From NCBI GenBank assembly GCA_019137255.1, contig WPDH01000005.1, forward strand, positions 1 through 64,000: a DNA stretch of 64,000 bases, written 5' to 3'. How positions within the stretch are numbered: position 1 is the stretch's first letter; each line of letters opens with the position of its first letter. Shown in pieces: positions 1 through 12,669 of this stretch. This DNA is from Corinectria fuckeliana. Taxonomy: Eukaryota; Ascomycota; Sordariomycetes; Hypocreales; Nectriaceae. The notes below the pieces were generated by a model. It made no database searches. It was not told the origin of the DNA and saw only the letters and a list, made by a program, of their open reading frames with translations. The position numbers and the translations under genes are program-made.

Positions 1-481
1 AGTAATTAAACTATAGAAAAACCTTACCTACTTTTAATAAGATGTAAAATAATTACTAATAGACTACTTTAATATATAAAGATTAATTTATAACTCTCTT
101 AACACTAAAAAGCCTAAGAAAGATAAGATTTTAGTATATTAATACTATTATAGACTATAAACTAAAGTTAAGAAAAAGCTTTAAAGACTATAAATAGATA
201 TCCTAAAGGTAAAAGAGCTAGCTTAAAAAGCTTAATAGTAATAGTAATACCTTAAAGGTAATAACTACTTAAGAAGTAATAGCTAAAAGAAAAGCAGTTT
301 TACTAACACTTAGAAGAGTTTATAAAAGACTTAAATAATAGACTATTAGACCTACTCTCTAAGTAAGTTAAAAACTTAAAATACTAACAAGTTAACTAAT
401 AGAGGATCTTAGCTAGCTAGTAATAATAGATAATAAGTAGTAAATAACTACTTATTAAGTTAGTTTCTTAGAGGGATTACC

Positions 482-523
482 TGTTATAATTATAATAAAA
501 AAGAATATTATACTTTAAATTAT
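482..523 (+). pseudogene. Gag CCHC zinc-knuckle relic
   Basis: The frame starting TGT at 482 reads C-Y-N-Y-N-K-K-E-Y-Y-T-L-N-Y, which fits a retroviral-type C-x2-C-x4-H-x4-C knuckle in which the second and fourth Cys have become Tyr (TGT to TAT) and the His has become Tyr (CAT to TAT). These are exactly the changes RIP produces. The copy 2 equivalent, on the - strand around 11,045-11,095, reads Y-Y-N-Y-N-K-K-G-Y-Y-T-L-N-Y and still has the central Gly. It marks the nucleocapsid end of gag. Confidence 0.6.
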
Positions 524-1776
524 AAGACACCCTAAAGAACTATAAGATAGTTAAATAAAAAAAAGACTACTTAAGATATAACTACTATATAAGCTATTAT
601 AGCTTATCTTAAGGATATTAACTTATTAGAAAATAAGTAGGTATAAAAATAATTACTACACCTCTTATATTAAAACTTAAGCTAGTGTTAATTAAAGTAA
701 TTATATAAGGTAAGATACTTATTATATAAGTATTTACTAAAAAAGAAGTTAAGATAGATATAAACACTTATATATAAGTTAATCTTATTAGCTAATAACT
801 AGTATAAAAGTTAAGTCTTAAGTTTAATCTAAATTAGAAGATACTAAACTTAGCTAGCTTTAATAAGATAATAACTCTTTTTTTACTAGCTTACTAGCTA
901 ACCTTCTTCTTACTAAATTACTAAAGGTTCTTTAGGAAAGTAAGAAAGCTATTTATAAAAGTATAATACCTAAAAGAGGCTAATAACTTACTTTTATCTA
1001 CCTAAGTAATAAGAAAAAAAGGTATTATAATTAACACCTAAATATATATATAAACTTATAAACCTGTTTTAGTTTAAGACCTTATATTTTTTATAAAAAG
1101 CTTAGTAAAAGATAATAAAAAGGTATTTATTATATATATTAATAGTATATTATTACTAAATAAGCAGCTAATACTTATTCTAAAAGAGGATTTAAAAGAA
1201 TAAAAAGATAATATCTTACTAGCTAAACTAGAGTTAAAAAGAGAAACCTTTAGTAAGAAAGTATTAAAAACTTTACTATTACTAAAAGAGGTATAATACT
1301 TAATTAACTTATAACTAAAGAGAAAACCTCTACTAGGATAAATATATCTTACTAATAAGAAGTAAGCTTAAGTTATTTATAAATATATTATTAAGAATAT
1401 AGTAAATAGTTAGATTAGATATTTTATAAGTAAAACTAGTATACTTATTCTTTTTATACTAAAAAAGATAAAAAAATCTAAATCTATATAGACTATAAAA
1501 GTCTTAATACTATTATAGTAAAAAACTATTATCTATTACTATTAATTAGTAATTTATTAGATTAATTATCTAAGGTAAGATAAATCTTAAAGATTAATAT
1601 TTATAATATATATTATTATATTTAGATTAAGCTAGATAACTAGTAGAAAACTGTGTTTTATATAAGATATAGTTATTTTAAATATACTATTATACTATTT
1701 AGATTAACTAATACTCTAACTATATTCTAAGTATATATTTACTAAGTACTTACTAAGTTACTAAACACTTACTATA

Positions 1777-1791
1777 TTATATACCTAGATA
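1777..1791. repeat. Target-site duplication, left copy
   Basis: TTATATACCTAGATA. Its partner TTATATACTTAGATA is at 3,703-3,717. The single C/T difference is a change RIP could have made after insertion. Confidence 0.6.
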
Positions 1792-3702
1792 TTTATTTAT
1801 TTATACCTAATTTAGCTTATAACTATTTAGTTCTTCTTCTAAGTAACTTAGACTAATTTATAATAAGAGGGAAAAACCCTAATAGTAAGCTATAAGATAA
1901 AAAACCTCTTACTACTCTTACTTAAGAAGAAAGCAAGTTAGGCTTAGTATATATATATAATAATATAAGTTATAAGTAGGTCTACTTTATAAGAAAAGCT
2001 AATTATATACTTATAATAATAAGTTCTTATAAGGCTTAGCTTAAATTATATACTAAAATTTAATTAATTTTAAGTTAGGTCTAAGTTACTTATACTACTT
2101 ATTCTTATTCTCTTAAGTATTATTCTTATTACTAACTAGTATTAGTATACCTTCTCTAACTTTTAATAGTATTTACTCTCTTATTTAGTTAATTAGTTTA
2201 AACACTATAAGAGTTAGACTTAAACCTAGGTTTAGTTTAGCTTAAGACTGCTTTAAGAGTCACTTAGGCTCTCTTTAGGCAGGGTGGTTTAGTACTATAG
2301 TTAGTATTAGTATTAGTACTATTATATCTTATAGTAAGTATACTATATATTTATACTACTCGCTTAAGATACTAAACTGTGTAGGTCTCTCTATATAGGT
2401 ATTTCTTACTTATTTCTACTTCTTTTATACTATATAGTATATATAAGACTATATTAAGTGTATACTATTATAGTTATAATATACTAAAGGGATCTTACTA
2501 GTAAAGGTAAAGTATATTATATCTCTTATATAGTAAGCCCTCTTATAATAGCTATACCTAGCCTATTCCTAATAGTACTATATAATATATCTAAAGTAAA
2601 AACACTTAAAGTACTACCTAAGTTAAATCTCCCCTAAATAAGGCTTAGTCTAATAAACCTTTATAGCTATAATTATACCTTAGTTATAAAGTTTATTTAT
2701 ATCTATTAGTTTAGTTAATAATATAACTAGTAACTAGTAAGGTTTAGCTATATAGTAGCTTTATAATAGTTTTATAGTATATATCTTAATACTATTTGCT
2801 TATTAGATATTTACTATAAGATTCTTAAGTAAGCCTTTTATATAGCTAGTTAAGACTCTTTTAGTAACTATTATAAACTATCTTAAGACCTAATACACAC
2901 TTATACTAAAAATAGTAAGAATCTAAGTATTATCCTTTAGAAGATTTATAATTAGTTTATAAAAGAGGACTATAATATCCCTACTAAGAAGGTAGTATAA
3001 GACTACTATAAGTAAGAGATAACCTCTTATAAGAGTATAGTTAATAATTATTATAGTATCTAATAGTATATAAGATATAATATTAGAAGCTATACTAAGC
3101 GACCTAATAATAATCTTCTTACTAAGGTGAGAAGAGATTACCTTTAATAGTAATACTATTAAGAATAAGAGTATTCTCTTATTATAAGTGACTTAAGCTT
3201 AAGTTAGAGTCTTAACAGGTATTTTCTAAAGAGTAGCTAATACTACTTTTTTAATAGTAGTTATAATTATTTCTATAAGAGATAGTAAGATTAGGATCTT
3301 ACTACTTACATATTAGGTATAACTTATAGTAGTATTAGCTAAGATTACTACTATTCTCTAAACTAAGAGAAAAGCAGCTCTTAGGATAATTACTTTAAGT
3401 TTATATTTAGTCTTAATAATAAGATTTTTAAATTAATTATAAGTTATTTTTATACTAGGCTTAGCCTGTAGTAAGAGCAGGTCTTATAGTGAAAAATTTT
3501 CCTTAAGAAGAGAAGAAAGATAGTTTACAATCTTAATATTCTCTATTTCGCTTAGCCTGCTTATCACATATAATATAGTAATAATATAAGAGTGAAAAGA
3601 GAGTAAAAAAGGTTTATAAAGAAAGTTAGTTAGGTTAAAATAGATTTTAAAAGTGTAACTAAAGCATAGTAAGAGTAGCTGTTAAATATTTATAAAAGGT
3701 TT
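1792..3702 (-). mobile_element. Non-LTR-like retrotransposon insertion in the RT of copy 1
   Basis: This 1.9-kb block is absent from copy 2 at the same place. Both junctions carry the near-identical 15-mer TTATATACYTAGATA (1,777-1,791 and 3,703-3,717), a target-site duplication of the length typical of target-primed reverse transcription. The left edge begins with a TTTATTTATTTA run, which read on the - strand is an AAATA/TAAA-type tail marking the 3' end. The 120 bp next to the tail match 15,150-15,275 in the opposite orientation, so it is a repeated family. I recognise no coding domain in the body; it may be a 5'-truncated LINE (Tad1-like) or a long SINE-like element. Confidence 0.65.
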
Positions 3703-3717
3703 TATATACTTAGATAA
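3703..3717. repeat. Target-site duplication, right copy
   Basis: TTATATACTTAGATA, the partner of 1,777-1,791. The uninterrupted homologous site in copy 2 (- strand near 9,770-9,800) has a single copy of this sequence. Confidence 0.6.
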
Positions 3718-3780
3718 TATTATTATATACTTAAAAACTAGAGAATAGTATACTAAGAATATTAAAAAGGTATTTTATAG
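3703..3780 (+). pseudogene. Reverse transcriptase YxDD region of copy 1
   Basis: The frame reads I-Y-L-D-N-I-I-I-Y-L-K-T-R-E, a degraded form of the gypsy motif Y-L-D-D-I-L-I-Y-S with the second Asp changed to Asn. The preceding fingers and palm lie at about 1,440-1,791, where the translation includes a remnant of the F-G-L-T-N motif followed by about 30 residues up to the break. In copy 2 (- strand, about 10,060 to 9,740) the same sequence is uninterrupted, which proves that the 1.9 kb between the halves in copy 1 is an insertion. Confidence 0.7.
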
Positions 3781-5429
3781 ACTATAAAGCTTTTAACTAT
3801 ATACTAAGCTGTTAAAATATATATTTTACTAATAAAAAGTTAAGTTTCTAAGGTATATTATTACTTAGAAAAGGTTAAAAATAAACCCTTTTAAAGTCTA
3901 TATAATCACTAAGTAGCTAACACTAAAAAATATTAAAAATATTTAAGTTTTTTAAAAATTTTATAACTTTTACTAGAAGTTTATTATAAAGTACTTTAAA
4001 ATTACTACTCTCTTAACAGCCTAGCTAAAATAAGATAAAAAGGCTAAAAAGTTTTAATAAAAAGAGAAAAAGAAAATAGTATTTTAAACTCTTAAATGTG
4101 TATTCTACTTAGTAACTATTTTATAATATTAGGATCTTACTAAGTATATATAAGTAAAAATAGATATATTCTTATAAGTAATCTTAGAAATCTTAATATA
4201 ACTATTTAATAATTAATAAAGACTTATTACTTATATATTATATAAGCTTATAAATATAAAGTAATAGTAAGATATAAGATAATAAGAGTTACTAGCTATT
4301 ATTAAAAGGCTTAAGTATTAGAGCTATTACCTACTAAGACTTTTAGATAAGTTTCTTTTACTAATAGACTATATAGCACTTAAGAGAGTAATTACTATAC
4401 TAGTATAAGACCTCTAAGAAAGGCTTACTTATTAGGTATATAAGTTAGTATTTTTTAACTTTAATATTAAATACTATCTTAAGATTTAAAACCTTATAGA
4501 TAAACTATTAAGATATTCTAACTATATAAAAAGTAAGATTAGCTATAATAATATACTACTTACTCTTATAATAAAGCTATAAATTATTAAAAATCTACTA
4601 CTAAATATATAATAAATAATTACTAATATTAAAAGTAAGATAGAAACTATAAGAGTATATATATAAGTAGTATAAGTAAGTCTTAAAAACCTTATAAGAT
4701 AATAAGTCTAAAAAGAGCACCTCTTACTTTAAACTCTCTTAAAAGACTAGAGAAGTTAAATATAAGAAGTATTTATCTTTATAGTTACTTAAGCTTAAAG
4801 ATAAGCTAGTATAACCTAAAAGCAGTTAGAAAATACTTAGTGAGAAACAGCCTATTAAGAAAGCTAAGAGGACTCTACTAGAGCTAAAATTATTAATCTA
4901 AAGTAATATATTTTATACTAAATTATAAGAGAGCTTATAAAAGGCAAAATAGTATTCTTATTATAACTCTTATTATACTTAGAAAAACTAGTTAAAAAAC
5001 TATAAGCTAATAATTAGTTTTATTAATAATAGTTAGTAAGAGTATAATAAATAGCTAGTAAGCTAGATTACTACTTTTATAATTAGAATAAAACCTTATT
5101 TTTTTAAAGTAAACTAGTAATTTCTATATAGAAGGTGTTAAAACTTAAAATCTTATACTAGTATTATAATAATCTTAAAGTAAAATATATAAGAACTATA
5201 AAGATATTAGAACTTATTAATAAGAAGTTCTATTAGAATAAGATTAGAAAAAATATAGCTAAGTATATAACTAGCTACTAACTATACTAAAAGGTAAAAA
5301 CCTTAAGATATAAGCCTTATAAATATTTATAATCACTCTTAATACTATTATACTTATTTTAAGAAATTAGTATAAACTTTATTATAAGTTTACTAAATAG
5401 TATATAAGTAAATAGTAAGAAATATAATA

Positions 5430-5890
5430 TAATTCTAGTAATTATATACTATATAATAAAATATATAATATTTATTCCCTATAAGAAGACTATAATAATA
5501 GCCTAATTAGTATAAGTACTTTATAAGCAGGTAAAATATAAGTTTAAAAGTCTTAAAAGAATTATAAGTAATAAAAATAAGCTTCTTATAAGCTAATTCT
5601 AAGAGGATCTTATAATTAAGAGAGTAACCTATTAGTAACTATTTACTATATATTACTTATAGACTAATAGCTAGATAAAAAGAATAAACTAAGCTATTAA
5701 GAAATATTTATAAATCTATATAAAAAAGTCTCTTAAAAAATAAGTAGTATAATTACTAAAAGCAGAATTTATATATAATAATAGCTAATATAATAGTATT
5801 AGTATATTTTTAATATAAGTCTTATATAAGTACTACCTAAAAGTAGTAAAATATATACTATAATACTTAAAAACCACTATATAAAAAGTG
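5430..5890 (+). pseudogene. Integrase core relic of copy 1
   Basis: Around 5,433-5,490 the translation keeps the pattern of the integrase segment L-V-I-x-D-R-x-T-K-x-x-x-F-I-P, with the Asp and Arg lost. Around 5,650-5,780 it reads as the segment that in intact elements is H-P-Q-T-D-G-Q-T-E-R-x-N-Q, followed by A-E-F-x-Y-N-N-S. The matching - strand region of copy 2 is about 8,110 to 7,680. In an intact element this domain inserts the cDNA into the genome. Confidence 0.6.
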
Positions 5891-6269
5891 ACTAAGCATA
5901 TTAAAACTTTTTACTAAGTGTGTAATAAAGCTTATAAATACTAAAAATAAGTAATAAAAGCCTAAGTTAAGAACTATAATAAAAAATATCTTAAATAAAA
6001 ATACTAGGTAGAATAAGTAATAAAACTATCTATATATAACTTTTAATTTAAATATAAGAAATTAGTATCTAAGTTTATCTAAGTTATAATAGCTAAAAGA
6101 GTTAAAAAATAAGCTTATTAAGTTTACCTGCTAGAATAATACTAAAAAATATATAATATGTTTTTAGTTTTACTTATTAAACTATAAAAAGATATATATA
6201 AAATACTTAATAAATACTTAATAACCCTTCTAAAACTTAAAAAAGAAGAGAATAAGTAAAAAGTTAAAA

Positions 6270-6395
6270 AAAATATTATAAATAAGAAAATAAGAGAAAA
6301 AACCTTTTACTTAGTAAAATAAATAAAATAGCTAGTAAAATATAACACTTAAAAACTTATAATTTACTTAGAAAATATAATAAAAGTAGTATAGT
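6270..6395 (+). pseudogene. Chromodomain relic at the C-terminus of copy 1 Pol
   Basis: The translation shows F-Y-L-V-K-stop, then about a dozen residues later Y-N-T-stop and L-E-N. This fits the chromodomain consensus F-Y-L-V-K-W-x-G-x-P-x3-Y-N-T-W-E with both Trp codons changed to stops, the usual RIP outcome for TGG. It places copy 1 among the chromoviruses, whose integrase-linked chromodomain is known to bias insertion to heterochromatin. I could not find the equivalent in copy 2. Confidence 0.6.
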
Positions 6396-6466
6396 AATAT
6401 TACTAATAATAAAAACATATATATAAGAAATAAGATAATAAGAATCTCTAATAATAAGTAAAAAAC

Positions 6467-6675
6467 TATAAGAGTTAGTCTTACTAGAGTGTAAATATAA
6501 AGATTATAAAGGTAGGTATTAGTATATTATAAAGCTTTTACTTAATAAGTATTTAGTAAGTACTTATCTAGTATTCTTAAAGGGGCTGCTAGCTTACTAT
6601 TTAGGCAAGCCTTAAGGTTAAGCCCTAAAGGCTTATATTAAGTATTAATAAAGTTAGTATTAACTATTATAATTA
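6467..6675 (-). repeat. LTR, 3' end of copy 2
   Basis: Direct repeat of 12,461-12,669 and inverted repeat of 14,378-14,588. On the - strand it begins TAATTATAATAG and ends near CTTATA. Differences from its partners are mostly C/T or G/A. The canonical TG...CA ends would be turned into TA...TA by RIP. Confidence 0.7.
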
Positions 6676-7554
6676 CTCTCTCCCCCTCTAAGTCTTATCC
6701 TAAGGTGTTATTTTTTATAAGAGAAAGTTTATTATTTTCCTATATATATAGTAGTTTACTAACTGTATAAAAATAATATAGCCTGTTATTAGGTTTATTA
6801 TAATCTAAGTGTTATATAAGTGGTTATTAGGCTATTATATAAGAGCTTACTTATTTTACACTTTAAATATTTACTTTAGGTTTTTATTTACTCTAAGTTT
6901 AAGATTCTCTCTTTTTTATAACCTTTTTTAAAACTTTCTTATCTGTAGTTAATATATTAGTTTTCTCTCTTAATTTTATATTTTTCTATTTAATTAGTTT
7001 TTACCCTCTTAATATTATCTTTACCTACTTACTAAGTGTTTAGCTCTTATATACTAATATTAATTCTTAGAGTTATAGCTATAATACTAGAAGAGTTTTA
7101 CACTTAGGCTAAAGTTAATTTCCTCTTCTTAGATAAGAAGTTTTTTAGAATACCTTCTAGTAGTATTCTCTGCTTTTATTATATCTAATAAAAATACTAT
7201 TTCTTCTTATATTCTTATATATATAGTTCTCTTATTTCCTACTATACTATTTATAAAGCCTTAAATAAGTAATATAGCTAAGTATATATTATAAGTACTT
7301 AGTAAGCTATAAGTGCTTATACTAATTTTATAATAATAGATTTCTACTAAGTTAGTCTTTATAGTATAATAGTACTAGAACTTCTTTTACTACCTTTCTT
7401 ACTATAACTAGAATAATAAGAAAGAGAGTGTTTTTACTATTAGCTGCTAGTATATTATTTATACTGTTTATATTATTATCACTATATAGTAAAACCTTAT
7501 TAAGTTTGCTAAAAACCTTATAAGTATTTATATTTAGAGTGGTAATATAATAAG

Positions 7555-7785
7555 GCTTATATTAGAGATATATTAATACTATTATATTAGCTGTTATTAT
7601 ATGTAAATTCTACTTTTAGTAATTATACTACTTATCTTTTAAGAGACTTTCTTATATAAATTTAGTACTTATATAAGGCTTATATTAAGAATATACTAAT
7701 ACTATTATATTAGCTGTTATTATATATAAATTCTGCTTCTAGTAATTATACTACTTATCTTTTAGGAGACTTTTTTATATAGATT
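7555..7785. repeat. Imperfect tandem duplication (about 120 bp, two copies)
   Basis: Two copies begin ATAAGGCTTATATTAGAGAT near 7,556 and ATAAGGCTTATATTAAGAAT near 7,677. Both run through a matching block containing TTAGCTGTTATTATAT and CTACTTATCTTTTA. The second copy is the integrase coding segment. The duplication lies exactly where copy 2 diverges from copy 1, so it may have formed together with the deletion of the chromodomain region. Confidence 0.6.
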
Positions 7786-10700
7786 TATAAATATTTCTTT
7801 ATAGCTTAGTTTGTTCTCTCTATCTAGCTATTAGTCTATAAGTAGTATATAGTAAATAGTTACTAATAAGTTACCCTCTTAATTATAAAATCCTCTTAAA
7901 ATTAGCTTATAAAAAGCTTATTTTTATTACTTATAATCTTTTTAAGACTTTTAAACTTATATTCTACCTGCTTATAAAACACTTATACTAATTAAGCTAC
8001 TATTATAGTCTTCTTATAGAAAATAAATATTATATATTTTATTATATAGTATATAATTATTAAAATTATATTATATTTCTTACTATTTACTTATATACTA
8101 TTTAGTAAACTTATAATAAAATCTATACTAATTTCTTAAAATAAGTATAATAATATTAGAAGTAATTATAAATATCTATAAGGCTTATACCTTAGGGTTT
8201 TTACCTCTTAATATAGTTAGCAGCTAGTTATATACTTAGCTATATCTTCTCTAATCTTATTCTAATAGAACTTTCTATTAATAAGTTTTAATATCTTTAT
8301 AGTTCTTATATATTCTGCTCTAAGATTATTATAGTGCTAGTATAAGATTTTAAGTCTTAACACCTCTTATATAAGAATTACTAGTTTACTCTTAAAAAAT
8401 AAGATTTTATTCTAATTATAAAAGTAGTAACCTAGCTTACTAGCTATTTATTATACTCTTACTAACTATTATTAATAAAACTAATTATTAGCTTATAATC
8501 CTCTAACTAGTTCTTCTAAGCATAATAAGAGTTATAATAAGAATACTATTTTACTTTTTATAAGCTCTCTTATAATTTAGCATAAGATATATTACTTTAG
8601 ATTAATAATCCTAGCTTTAGTAGAGTTCTCTTAGCTTTCTTAATAGGCTATTTCTTACTAAGTATTCTCTAACTACTCTTAGGTTATACCTGCCTATCTT
8701 TAGGCTTAGGTAACTATAAAGATAGATACTTTTTATATCTAACTTTTTTAGTCTTTCTAAAGAGTTTAAGATAAGAAGTGCCCCTTTTAGACTTATTATC
8801 TTATAAGGTCTTTAAGACTTACTTATACTACTTATATATATACTCTTATAGTTTCTATCTTATTTTTAATATTAGTGATTATTTATTATATATCTAGTAG
8901 CAGATTTTTAACTATCTATAGCTTTATTATAAGAGTAAGTAGTATATTATTATAGCTAATCTTACTCTTTATATAGTTAGAATATCTTAATAGTCTATTT
9001 ATAAGGTTTTAAATCTTAGGGTAGTATTTAATATTAAAGTTAAAAGGTGCTAACTTATACACCTAATAAGTAAGCCTTTCTTAGAGGTCTTATACTAGTA
9101 TAGTAATTACTCTCTTAAGTACTATATAGTCTATTAGTAAAAGAAACCTATCTAAAAGTCCTAGCAGATAGTAGCTTTAATACTTAAGGCTTTTAATAAT
9201 AGCTAATAGCTCTTATTATCTTATACCCTACTATTACTTTATATTTATAAGCTTATATAATATATAGGTAATAAGTCTCTATTAATTATTAAATAGTTAT
9301 ATTAAGATCTTTAAGATTACTTATAAGAATATATTTGTTTTTACTTATATATACTTAGTAGGGTCTTAATATTATAAAATAGTTACTAAGTAGAATATAT
9401 ACTTAAGAGTTTAAAATACTGTTTTCTTCTTCTCTCTCTATTAAAACCTTTTAGCCTTTTTATCTTATTTTAGCTAGGCTGTTAAGAGAGTGGTAATTTT
9501 AGAGTACTTTATAATAAACTTCTAGTAGAAGTTATAAAATCTTTAAAAAACTTAAATATCTTTAATATTCTTTAGTATTAGCTACTTAGTAATTATATAG
9601 ACTTTAGAGGGGTCTATTTTTAACCCCTTTTAGGTAATAATATACCTTAGGAACTTAACTTCCTATTAGTAAAATATATATTTTAACAGCTTAGTATATA
9701 GTTAGAAGCTTTATAGTCTATAAAGTATATTTTTAATATTCTTAGTATATTATTCTCTAGTTTTTAAGTATATAATAATATTATTTAGGTATATAATATA
9801 GTAAGTGTCTAATAACTTAGTAAGCACTTAGTAAATATATGCTTAAAATATAGCTAGAGTATTAGTTAATCTAAATAGTATAATAGTATATTTAAAGTGA
9901 CTATATCTTATATAAAATATAGTTTTCTACTAGTTGTCTAGCTTAATCTAAATATAGTAATATATATTATAAATATTAATCTTTAAGATCTATTTTACCC
10001 TAGATAATTAATCTAATAGATTACTAATTAATAGTAATAAATAATAGTTTTTTACTATAATAGTATTAAGGTTTTTATAGTCTATATAGATTTAGATTTC
10101 TCTGTCCTTCTTTAGTATAAAAAGAATAAGTATACTAGCTTTACTTATAAAATATCTAATCTAACTATTTACTATATTCTTAGTAATATATTTATAAATA
10201 ACTTAAGCTTACTTCTTATTAGTAGGGTATATTTATCCTAATAGAGGTTTCCTCTCTAGTTATAAGTTAATTAAGTGTTTTACTCCTTTTAGTAGTAGTA
10301 AAGTTTTTAATACTTTCTTACTAAAGATTTCTCTTTCTAACTCTAGTTTAGCTAGTAGGATATTATCTTTTTATTCCTCTAAATTCTCTCTTAGAATAAG
10401 TATTAGCTACTTATCTAGTAATAGTATACTATTAATATATATAATAAATACCTTTTTATTATCTTCTACTAAGCCTTTTATAAAGGATATAAGGTCTTAG
10501 ACTGAAATAGGTTTATAAGTTTATATATATATTTAGGTGTTAATTATAATACCTTCTTCTCTTATCACTTAGGTAGATAAAAGTAAGTTATTAGCCCCTT
10601 TTAGGTGTTATACTTTTATAAATAGCTTTCTTACTTTCTTAGGGAACTCTTAGTAATTTAGTAGGAAGAAGGTTAGCTAGTAGGTTAGTAAGAGAAAAGT

Positions 10701-12460
10701 GATTATCCTATTAAAGCTAGCTAGGTTTAGTACCTTCTAATCTAGATTAGACTTAAAACCTAACTTTTATACTAGTTATTAGCTAATAAGGTTAACTTAT
10801 ATATAAGTGTTTATATTTATCTTAACTTCTTTTTTAGTAAATACTTATATAATAAGTATTCTACCTTATATAATTACTCTAATTAGCACTAGCTTAGGTT
10901 TTAGTATAAGAGGTGTAATAATTATTCTTATACCTACTTGTTTTTTAATAAGTTAATATTCTTAGGATAGGCTATAATAGCCTATATAGTAGCTATATCT
11001 TAGGTGGCTTTTTCTTTATTTAACTATCTTATAGTCCTTTAAGGTGTCTTATAATTTAAAGTATAGTATCCTTTTTTATTATAATTATAGTAGGTAATCC
11101 CTCTAAGAAACTAACTTAATAAGTAGTTATTTACTACTTATTATCTATTATTACTAGCTAGCTAAGGTCCTCTATTAGTTAACTTATTAGTATTTTAAGT
11201 TTTTAACTTACTTAGAGGGTAAGTCTAATAGTCTGTTATTTAGGTCTTTTATAAACCCTCCTAAGTGTTAGTAAAACTGCTTCTTTTCTAGCTGTTACTT
11301 CTTAAGTGGTTATTACCTTTAAGGTATTACTATTACTATTAAGCTTTTTAAGCTAGCTCTCTTACTTTTAGGATATCTATTTATAGTCTTTAAAGCTTCT
11401 TCTTAACCTTAGTCTATAGTTTATAATAGTATTAGTATGCTAAGATCTTATCTTTCTTAGGCTTTTTAGTACTAAGAGAGTTATAAATTAATCTTTATAT
11501 ATTAAAGTAGTCTATTAGTAACTATTTTATACCTTATTAAAGGTAGGTAAGGTTTTCTTATAGTTTAATTACTTACTATTTTAGATTTATATATAGTCTT
11601 CTTATAAAGTTTATAAAGTCTAACTATAAGAGGTCTTATATAATACTTAAGTAGTCTCTTTATTTTATTTATAAGATTTTAGAGAGGTGGGTAGTTAACT
11701 AGAGTATTTTCTAGTAATAAGTTATAAACTCTTATATATTATTTACTAACTATATAGTATAAATCTAATTATTAATTTATATACTTATTATATCTTTCTT
11801 AAGAGACTTATAAGAGTATTAAAGTAGTCTTTTATACTCTTTTAGCTTATTACCACTAGATTTTATAGCTAGCTTTTTAAGTAGCTATTCCTAAAATTAA
11901 TAATCTTTCTCTTATATTTTATAGTCCTCTTTTTATTAGGATACTATTATTAAGACTAATTCCTAAAGGGTTAAAATATCTTCCTTAGGGCTAATTACTT
12001 AGTAATAATATTCTAAGAAGGTTCTTAATTAGGATTATTATCTTATATATAATTAGGATTGTATAGATAATTAGTTCTTATTATTATTATATATATTTAA
12101 TATTAGGGTTTCTCTCTTATTAAGGTTATAATCTCTATAAGTAGTCTTTAAGTCCTCTTTTAGTGCTTATTATAACCTAGCTTTATATAAGAGAAAGAGT
12201 GTTCTTCCTAGTGATACCTCTTAGCCTAGCATAAGGTCTAGCATAAGAGGTATTTTCTAAGAGGGTCCCTCTTCTATAAAAAGGATATTAATTAGATTAA
12301 TCTCTTTCTCTACCTAATTAGTAAGTATAAGTTTATTTATTATTATTAATAGTCGTCTTATACTTATTATATGCTTACTACACTCTATAAGGGATCTTAT
12401 ATAACCTCTTATTTTATGTTATATATTAGTAACCTAGGTAGAGTATAAAAGTAGAAGGAT

Positions 12461-12669
12461 TATAAGGGTTAGTCTCACTAGAGTGTAAACATAGAGATTA
12501 TAAAGGTAAGTATTAGTATATTATAAAGCTTTCACTTAATAAGTATTTAGTAAGTGCTTATTTAGTATTCTTAAAGGGGCTACTAGCCTACTATTTAGGC
12601 AAGCCTTAGGGTTAAGCCTTAAAGGCTTATATTAGGTGTTAACAGAGTTAGCGCTAACTATTATAATTA
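12461..12669 (-). repeat. LTR, 5' end of copy 2
   Basis: Same sequence and orientation as 6,467-6,675. It is slightly less mutated, retaining the GCGC palindrome in GTTAGCGCTAAC. No polypurine tract abuts it, which agrees with it being the 5' LTR. I could not recognise a tRNA primer-binding site just inside it. Confidence 0.65.

Larger units (their letters stand above)
1..6466 (+). pseudogene. Ty3/gypsy chromovirus copy 1, 5' and central part (gag-pol relic)
   Basis: Conceptual translation, ignoring stops, gives the order expected of a gypsy chromovirus: a gag zinc knuckle near 482-523, reverse transcriptase near 1,440-1,791 continuing at 3,703, an integrase core near 5,430-5,890 and a chromodomain near 6,270-6,395. 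The 5' end lies outside the window; by comparison with copy 2 about 0.9 kb including the 5' LTR is missing. The reverse transcriptase is split by the insertion at 1,792-3,702. The copy stops abruptly at 6,466, where the LTR of copy 2 begins, and probably resumes at 12,670. It is a dead element: stops occur throughout and conserved Cys, Asp and Trp codons have been changed. Confidence 0.75.
6467..12669 (-). mobile_element. Ty3/gypsy copy 2, LTR to LTR, RIP-inactivated
   Basis: Two direct repeats of about 209 bp at 6,467-6,675 and 12,461-12,669 bound the element. Pol homology to copy 1 runs on the - strand: gag zinc knuckle near 11,070, reverse transcriptase about 10,060 to 9,740, integrase about 8,110 to 7,680. 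The 5' LTR is therefore the right one and the 3' LTR the left one. A polypurine tract (- strand, 6,676-6,689) abuts the 3' LTR as expected. The sequence between integrase and 3' LTR (about 7,555 to 6,690) matches the 3' end of copy 1 at 13,500-14,377, but the copy 1 stretch containing the chromodomain is missing here. No clear 5-bp target duplication can be read. Confidence 0.7.
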
